Below, one piece after another: positions 57,245 through 64,000 of a DNA stretch of 64,000 bases (position 1 is its first letter; each line of letters starts with the position of its first letter). The stretch spans positions 19,372,542 through 19,436,541 of the forward strand of contig OY821791.1 in NCBI GenBank assembly GCA_963682175.1, read 5' to 3'. Position numbers and translations under genes: made by a program. A model generated the notes under the pieces. It was not told the DNA's origin and ran no database searches. It saw only the letters and a program-made list of their open reading frames with translations. Origin of the DNA: Triglochin maritima. Its lineage: Eukaryota; Streptophyta; Magnoliopsida; Alismatales; Juncaginaceae.

Positions 57245-58816
57245 TGATTAGTAGCATATCATACATCGCATTCATGCCATATATCCTTTATTTTACCTCA
57301 ATATTGTGCTATTTGAGTTGTTGTTTGTAGTGTTTGAGGAGTTAGGTAATAAGGAAGAGGAAGGGAGCAAAAAGGACTTGAATGTAACAAGAATGGACAA
57401 AATTTAAGACATGTAGACCCATTTGTGATGCATAAGGACTGGATCGCAAATCAGGAAGGACCCAAGTGAAAATCCAGAGGTACCTGATGGTAAAGAACAA
57501 AATGTTGTGCTACATAACTTGAATCGGATCAGTATTTCTCCAATTAAAACCAAAATGGGTCGAGATAGTGGATTAGAGCTTCATCACATGTGCAAATCAA
57601 AGAAATACAACATTACCCAAAATGTCAAACTGATCAAACCTACTTGATCCACGTCTGGCAGATTTGGATCCGCCATTGGCGGCAAAATGGTCCACAAGTT
57701 CTCAAATTTTGGTTGTGGGTCGGGTATTTGAGTCAGAGCATTGTAGGACCACCAGATGTGATTTAGAGTCATCTGATTATTTCCAGATGAATCCTAACCA
57801 TGTATTAGTCTATATATACCAATGTAATCCCTCCTCTCCCACTTCTTCTTTCTCCTCCATTAGTTTAGGTTTATTTTGCTGCTGATTAGTGTAAGAGGAG
57901 AAGAAGGAGAAACTTTGTAATCTTTTCTTTTCAATCAAGTGTTAGTGTTGTTCTTTAATTACATGTCTTTTCTTTGATGCAATTTCTTGTATGTTGTTAT
58001 TTGCTTAATCTTGGTTTCCTTCATTTCCATTATGGGTTTAAGTTCTTGTCATGCTTTCTTTAGTTTAGAGATGAGTAGAGAGTAGTTCATCCCCATTTTG
58101 GGGGGTGGAGAAGAAGGTGTTGTGATTATGTGATTATGTGATGTATGAGGTGTGTGTGTTAATCTTAATCCTTTGAGCCTTACATGATTTCCATAACCAT
58201 CTAATGGGATTTTACTCTTATCTTTGATGTGCTAATGCTCTTGAGTGAAGCTTAGCACATGCTTAGATTAGCGGGCTTATTTTAAGGGGAATGATGAGGT
58301 GAGGATAAGGATGGAGTGGAAGAAGGAAGCAAGACATGTGCTCATGTTGGCTTTATCCTAATTAATGTCTTGTATGTTTTCATGATTGTGATAAATCTTA
58401 TTTCATGTGGAGACATAGTTGAATTTGAGTCATGATGCATGTGAATATTTAGCTTCATTTCAATGATTGTCTTGTATGTTTTAATGATAAAGTTTTATCT
58501 GATTTCATGTGGAGGCAAAGTTAGAGTTAAGTTTTACGGATTTCATGTATGACATGTTTTGATGAGCACATTTGAACACACACACACACATATTTTCGTA
58601 TTAGATTTCTCTCTCTACCCCCAGGGGTTTAGTTTTTATTGTTTGTTTTCTGATTTCCTACGCGTCGTAGTGTAATTTTGATCACATCTCTCACCCTATT
58701 CTTCTCCCCTACTCGAGTATTATGAATTCGATTCACGCGCTTCCTGTGGACCGACCCGTACTTGCCATTGTTATAACGCAGTCGTGCACTTACGGTAATT
58801 ATAATTGAACCAATCA
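57245..58816 (+). mobile_element. 3' LTR of element J
   Basis: The 1572-bp LTR starts TGATTAGTAG and ends CCAATCA. It has the palindrome ccgccattggcgg (57670-57682), a TATA-like ctatatata at about 57812, and the U5 module (gacccgtacttgcc ... cgtgcacttacgg, 58752-58796). It is inserted in an F-family LTR on its right side. Confidence 0.85.
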
Positions 58817-59746
58817 ACATCTAATTTCACATAACCCGTAAATTGTTTTGGCCACTGGTCGAACGTTGCCATGACAGCGGTTGACTGGATGAAGATAATC
58901 TTGCACTTCAAAGGTCCTTGTTATTTTTGGTCGGACGGGATTCCTTTTGCGTTCGACCGTTAACACTTTTACCATGGCCAAAACACTTATAATGGTCAAC
59001 CTCTCCTAGTTTTAGTTCGACCGTTCACTTAAGTTGTAGCCTTAGTGTTCTACCGATTTATATTTCAGTTCGAACGTTTTCTTATTTATAGGGAAACGAT
59101 CGACCACATTGCCCCTACCGGTCAACCGTTGGTGTCCTGATTTGCTAAACTTTAGTTTTCTGTTTTGTGTATCTTACACAAATCTTTACCAAAACAATCC
59201 CAACAACTATTTCTCTCTAGGAGCTTATAAATAGAAATTCACATACCTTATTTACACAACTCTCATACTTCCATTTGCTCTATGAATTAAAGAGAAACTC
59301 TCTCACTCAAGAATCTCATTCCTATACACTCAAAGGCTTAAATTTCACCACTTGATCCAATCCTTATCCATTCAAGTGTGCTCAAGTTAGAGTGTGTTAC
59401 TCATTTTCTTTGTCGAGAAAAAAGTTGTATAGGCATCAGTGGAAACATCCCTCTTTGGTTGTAAGAGGAGGAACCAAGCTCGACGATGGTTGTTTGTGAG
59501 TTTTTGGTGTAAAGACTTGACCTCGGTCAGAACGTAGATCAGATTAGTGGATTCGGAAGCGGGGCTTGTAGGATCAAGCAAGGTTTGCAAGAGATGACTA
59601 TGACCCGGGTGGGGTGCCAATCCTCTATAAAAATATGACTCCTTTGTGGTTTGCTTATCTTTCTCGTTAATTAATTGTTGTTTCCGCTGCATTTTAAATA
59701 GAGATTAAGAAGTGATTAGATTAATTAGGCCATAACACTTTTTACA
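58817..59746 (+). mobile_element. 3' part of an F-family LTR
   Basis: Homologous to about 28900-29848, with GGTCGACC-type motifs, a TATA near 59225 and an end 'gattaattaggccataacactttttaca'-like. The 5' part is missing left of J. No PBS follows, so it is a solo or 3' LTR remnant. Confidence 0.72.
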
Positions 59747-59802
59747 AGGTTGACGGGGATGAAGGCGCTATCGTGGCATTGGACCAAGTCTTTCTAGAAT
59801 GA
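59747..59802 (+). pseudogene. Possible orphan last exon of a host gene
   Basis: Directly after the F LTR, a short frame reads VDGDEGAIVALDQVFLE followed by TGA (59800-59802). The composition is unlike the surrounding repeats and the following sequence looks like a 3' UTR. The upstream part of the gene is not found in the window. The LTR end creates a pyrimidine tract plus AG just before it. Product unknown. It could be a chance frame. Confidence 0.3.
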
Positions 59803-60408
59803 TGAGTACTGAGCTGATTTGACCGGATTTGCTTGCCCTTAGATTTGACTCAGCCGGATGCGCCCACTCCCTGAGATATAATGCTTTGGACCTCATTTCT
59901 TGATTCGGCAATAAGAGGATTTGTACTACTTCTCTTTGGACCGGAAAGCATATTAGTTTGCTGATTTACCAAACAAAATATATGAGTTTTTTTTCTCCCT
60001 CCCTACCAGTACATAGTAGGTTACCTCAGTTCCTGTTCCTCTTGGTACTTTGTATGTTCCCCTCATTCCTGTACCTTGTGGTACTTTGTATGTTATAGTT
60101 ACTTTTTGCCGTCTTTCTATACGTTTCGAAAGTCGAATGCATTTGCATTGTGCTAAAAGTCGCCCCTCCTCTAAATTATTTTAATATATATACTTAAATA
60201 ATATTGTCAATATTAGATAAGAATATTGTAGTACAAAAAACTAAGGTCATTGAAGATAATAATCAAAGTGTCTTTAAATGTTGCTTCTTCCAATAATCAT
60301 AATTAGACCCATTCAGCAAAGGAGGCATAGTAGTGCATAATCCCTCTACGTGATTAGATGTGGATGTCATGTTAAACTACAATTAAGTAGATGAAATTTA
60401 GTACCTAT
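59803..60408. other. Non-repeat stretch, possibly a host 3' UTR
   Basis: Contains an imperfect direct repeat at 60023-60100 ending in ttggtactttgtatgtt / gtggtactttgtatgtt. From about 60290 it may be internal sequence of the minus-strand F element. No open frame was recognised. Confidence 0.35.
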
Positions 60409-60420
60409 GCTATGATACCA
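60409..60420 (-). other. tRNA-iMet primer binding site of the minus-strand F element
   Basis: The minus strand reads TGGTATCATAGC, one mismatch to the initiator tRNA-Met complement, 3 nt from the LTR. Confidence 0.75.
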
Positions 60421-60423
60421 AAT

Positions 60424-61908
60424 GTTGGATCGTGTATGACCTAATTAATCTAATCAATTTCGTCTAATCTCTACTTATCATTCAGCGGAAACGATAATTA
60501 AAAACACAAGTAGAGAAATGCAAACCACAATAGACGTGGTGATTTTTAAAGAGGTTCGGCACCCCACCTAGGTGCTACTTCCTCTCTTGCAAGTTCCACC
60601 TATGTGTTCACTATCCTCTCCTCATTCCAGGCCGGGAGATAATGCCTTTACACCACGAACTCGCAAACAATCCTCGTCGAGCTCGATTTCTTCCTCTCAC
60701 AATCCGAGAGGAATGCTTTGGGCTTTCACTGAAAGCTTTACAATAGCTTCGGGCTTTCACCAAAGCTTTACTTCTTTGAAACTAAAATTATGAGTACATC
60801 AAACACTCTCTAACTTCAGCACACTTTGAGTATGACTAGGATTTGGGAACTTAAATGTGGAAGTATAAGCTCTTGAGTGTATGGGATTCGATTCTTGAGA
60901 TGGGAGAATTCTCTGTAATGTAGGAGACATATGAAAGTTGGAGAGTTGTGTAAATAAGGTGTGTAAACCTCTATTTATAACCTCCTAAAGATTTATAGTC
61001 GTTGGGGAAGATTTTGTTGATGTTTGTGCAAGATAAACAAAACAGAAAACTAAGTTAAGCAAATTTGTCCTAAATCGGTCGACCGACACAGGATCAACGG
61101 TCGACCTTTCCATGAAAATAAGGAAACGTTCAAACCAACTAAAACTACGGTCAAACCTAACAACTACAACTTAAGTTAGCAGTCAAATTAAATCTAGGGG
61201 TGGTCGACCGTTAAGAGAGTTTTGGCCAGGTCAAAGGTTAATCGATCGAACACAAGAAAGAGGTTCGTTCAAACGAAAATAATAGTCACTTTTGGGGCAC
61301 AGAAGTCTGCATCCAGTCGATCACCGTCAGGGCATTGTTCGACCAGTGGTCAATTGTATTTAGAGGTATTTGAGAAAATATAAAAATATGACCGTTGGAG
61401 AATACGACAACTATAACGGCCATATGAAAATACGTGTGATCGGTCGACCGAAAGGTCAAAAGAGGTCAACCGGTGGAGCTAGGTAAAATCATTGTTTGGA
61501 TAACTATTAACTAGTAGAAATGGTCGAACAGAAAACTTGTTTTGGTCGACCATTATGCACAGACAGGAAGAGGTTTAGATGAAGTGATTTTCCTACTAAG
61601 TTTAGGTGATCTATTGAAGTCCAAAAGATATAAATTTTTGTGTGTAACTTCTATAAGGAACCTAGTGTGTATGTGAATGGATTTTAACTCTTGTATGCTC
61701 AAGTTCACATAAATTCTTCAGACTCAAATAAAGGAAGATTACATGTCTTGACTTCATTTCATTCTTACTTGAGTCTTGATTAGCTTTAGATGTTAGCACG
61801 ATACAATATATATTTTATGCATAATGTGTGCTACACTACATATGATTATGATTAAGATCAGATTAGTTAAATCATCAAAAGACGGACTAAGCCCAAAAAA
61901 CCAATACA
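60424..61908 (-). mobile_element. 5' LTR of a minus-strand F-family element
   Basis: The plus-strand ends are TGTTGGATC and CCAATACA (1485 bp). It carries many CGGTCGACCG-type palindromes (61075-61560). The PBS on its left shows it was a 5' LTR. Essentially all coding internal sequence is gone. It is inserted in a gypsy LTR (L). Confidence 0.82.
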
Positions 61909-63087
61909 CCCCACGTGCCAAATAGAAAACTTAAGATTATGGGAGAATTCGGGGCAGATCGGAGCCAAATGATCCTCCATTAGTGGATCATTTTGGTCCA
62001 AATCCACCCAAATTTCTCCCATGGCTCGAACGTGCTTATTTGGTTGGACCAGACTATAGTGAATTCGATTACAATCGTCAAATTGCTTCCATATTCATCT
62101 ACACCACTCTTTCTTCTATAAATAACAATGTTTCTCCTTCCTCTTCTCTTGTTCCCAGCCTCCACCATTAGAATTGTTTAGGTTTTATCCAATTTGGGCA
62201 GTAGAGAAAGGTGGGCTTTGAAGCTTGTAATGTTAACTCTTTTGTTAATCTAAAGGTAGATTTTAATTCCTCTCTTCTCTAGCTTTGTTTCTTTCCAAGT
62301 ATTTTTGTGTTTTGTTGGTAAATTTAGTAGTTTTCTTTTCTTACCAAGTTTAATGTATGTTTTCTTGCTTTCTATAGTTGTTACTATGAGTAGAGAGTAG
62401 ATCCACCCCATTTGGGGTGGAGGTGATGTATATTATGTGGTGTTAGTGATGAGTTCTTTTATTTGTGTCTTTCATGTGATTAATGTAGATCTATACTCGT
62501 AACATGCTTAAACTTGTATTAGATGGGATAATGCCCACACTGGGTACTTGTCTCATGCTAGATCTAGAGTTTATCTTGTTGCTTGCAATGGTTTATCTTT
62601 GTATGGAAATGTCTTGTTATGTATGGATGCTTGATTAGTAGAGAATTCATGAATGTATTAAGTTGTATGGATGGTTAATTGATGTCCTAAAGTCCACACA
62701 AGGTACTTAGTTCATTCTTGAGAACCCAAAGTGCATCTAAACTTCATGTCTAAGTATATTAGTCATGTATTCATGTAATGTAGTTGATGTTAATTAGATT
62801 GCACACTAGTTTCTAGTTGAGTTCAACTAATTTACACTTGTGCCTCGTGTAATCAAGAACCACTCACACACACACACCTACGCAACTCCACTCCATGGGA
62901 GTTTTGTTTAATTTTTGATCAATTTATCATTTAGTGTAGTTAGTTTAGCATAATCAACTCATTCTTCTCTCCTTTCCCACTTGAGTATGGTAGTCAGAAC
63001 AACACCCACAACTCCTTGAGGTTCGACCCAAATTTGTCATGTCTTCACCAACATCGTGCACTTGGGGTTATTTTAAACGATCAATCA
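61909..63087 (+). mobile_element. 3' part of a gypsy LTR (L)
   Basis: Contains TATA-like ctataaata at about 62115, the 'gagtagagagtagatccaccccatttgggg' type segment and the U5 end with cgtgcacttggggtta, ending TCAATCA at 63087. The 5' portion lies beyond the F insertion and is not found. No PBS follows. Confidence 0.68.
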
Positions 63088-63228
63088 AATGACTTAGGTT
63101 AACAAAGATTGAGAAGGATTTTGACTTGATTTAGATGACTAAACATATGGCCAATCGTCTGAATTCTATCATAGTGAATCTCGGAGGTTACTGGACCACA
63201 GGATCGAACAACTCAAGCAAGAGTTAGT
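63088..63228. other. Flank between LTR L and solo LTR N
   Basis: Short unassigned sequence. It resumes after N at 63968 (tgtctgattgaatgagg) and may belong to an older element. Confidence 0.35.
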
Positions 63229-63962
63229 TGTAACGCCCCGAGCCCGGACAGGTGCTTACCCGCCCGAACCCAGTGCGTTAAGATACGATCCTGACCGCTG
63301 CGCACTCTGATAATTAAATCCATCTGTTAGGCCCATAATAATCTGAAAAATATAATAAACAAATTGTGAGCTCGACAGCCCGCAAGTTCCAACCGTCAAT
63401 CAATCAGAATCATAATCATGTGGAAAATAACATAGAATATGACATTCAGTCAATAAGCACAATCAAGAGATATGCATCACAAATAATATGCATGCATAAC
63501 AATCCGGAACCCCCATTCGGATTCGACCACATCCTGTGCTTCTGAAATCTATCAATCAGTCAGACGCACACCTGGTAGCTCCACACTAACGACAGGTAGC
63601 CCTTTCTTCTCTCGGGTGGCTCCACGTTGTCCGCTAGGCAGCTCTTTCCTAAGTTGCTCTGCCAGAAACATACACACAGCCACAGGACATGTCGACCGAA
63701 ACATCACCATGCAATCATATGCATATCAATGAATTCAACATCAATACTCAGCATGCATGCAACTACGAATATCAAGAGAGACAGACATGATATGAAACTG
63801 AATAATAATGAATCAGTACTTGCATCAAAATCTCCATCTTTTTCTTCTCTATATTCTTCTCAAAATTTCATCTTCTCCTAAAACCACACAATCATCCAAT
63901 AATCTTAATTAGTCCATTAAGATATTTGATTATTAACTCAACTAAAAATTCAGGATATTACA
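63229..63962 (+). mobile_element. Solo LTR N (TGTAACGCCC type)
   Basis: A 734-bp LTR starting TGTAACGCCCCGAGCC and ending GGATATTACA, flanked by a perfect TSD ttagt (63224-63228 and 63963-63967). The TGTAAC(A/G)CCCC start is common among plant Ty3/gypsy LTRs. No internal region. The orientation is arbitrary because the termini are symmetric. Confidence 0.88.
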
Positions 63963-64000
63963 TTAGTTGTCTGATTGAATGAGGAGAGAGATGTCTGATT

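Overview
This window looks like nuclear DNA of a flowering plant, probably a eudicot. It is AT-rich and dominated by nested LTR retrotransposons. There is one clear intron-containing host gene. No prokaryotic signals, CRISPR arrays, tRNA genes or rRNA genes were seen.

Layout. Bases 1-14535 hold a stack of Athila-like Ty3/gypsy elements: A1 (-) sits in the gag of B (+), B sits in A2 (-), and A2 sits in E (-). A solo B LTR lies inside the A2 LTR with TSD ctact. At 14541-23525 a Sirevirus-like Ty1/copia element (C1, TSD actag) interrupts the leader of E. C1 is itself interrupted by a copia element lacking reverse transcriptase (D, TSD ccata). E resumes to its PBS and LTR (to 24794), followed by a truncated LTR (M), a decayed copia pol (G), a solo Sirevirus-like LTR (F, TSD gttat) and an eight-unit tandem array of about 149 bp (30145-31262). 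A Mutator-type MITE with a 9-bp TSD (31855-32163) precedes the only confident host gene, a four-exon major facilitator superfamily transporter on the minus strand (32460-39853, 488 aa). Its second intron holds an old RTE-type LINE. A second Sirevirus-like element (C2, 40299-50758) inserted about 450 bp upstream of the transporter start and was later invaded by gypsy elements H and I. Further right are an inverted pair of gypsy halves (K and J), Sirevirus-like LTR pieces, a possible orphan host exon (59747-59802), a gypsy LTR fragment (L) and a solo LTR (N, TSD ttagt).

How the parts work together. No element in the window has an intact reverse transcriptase. The best-preserved coding is gag plus aspartic protease (B) or gag alone (C1, C2), between good LTRs, PBS and PPT. 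These fit terminal-repeat elements with only a GAG domain, which would need polymerase supplied in trans. Their non-coding parts carry recurring conserved signals. The most striking is a plant snRNA-type upstream sequence element (GTCCCACATCG) 32 bp upstream of a TATA box in several gypsy LTR promoters. Others are a palindrome CCGCCAATTGGCGG farther upstream, a GNRA-capped hairpin near the 3' PPT in five copies, and a roughly 330-bp leader block conserved better than the neighbouring gag. All statements on similarity are by eye; no alignment or search was run.
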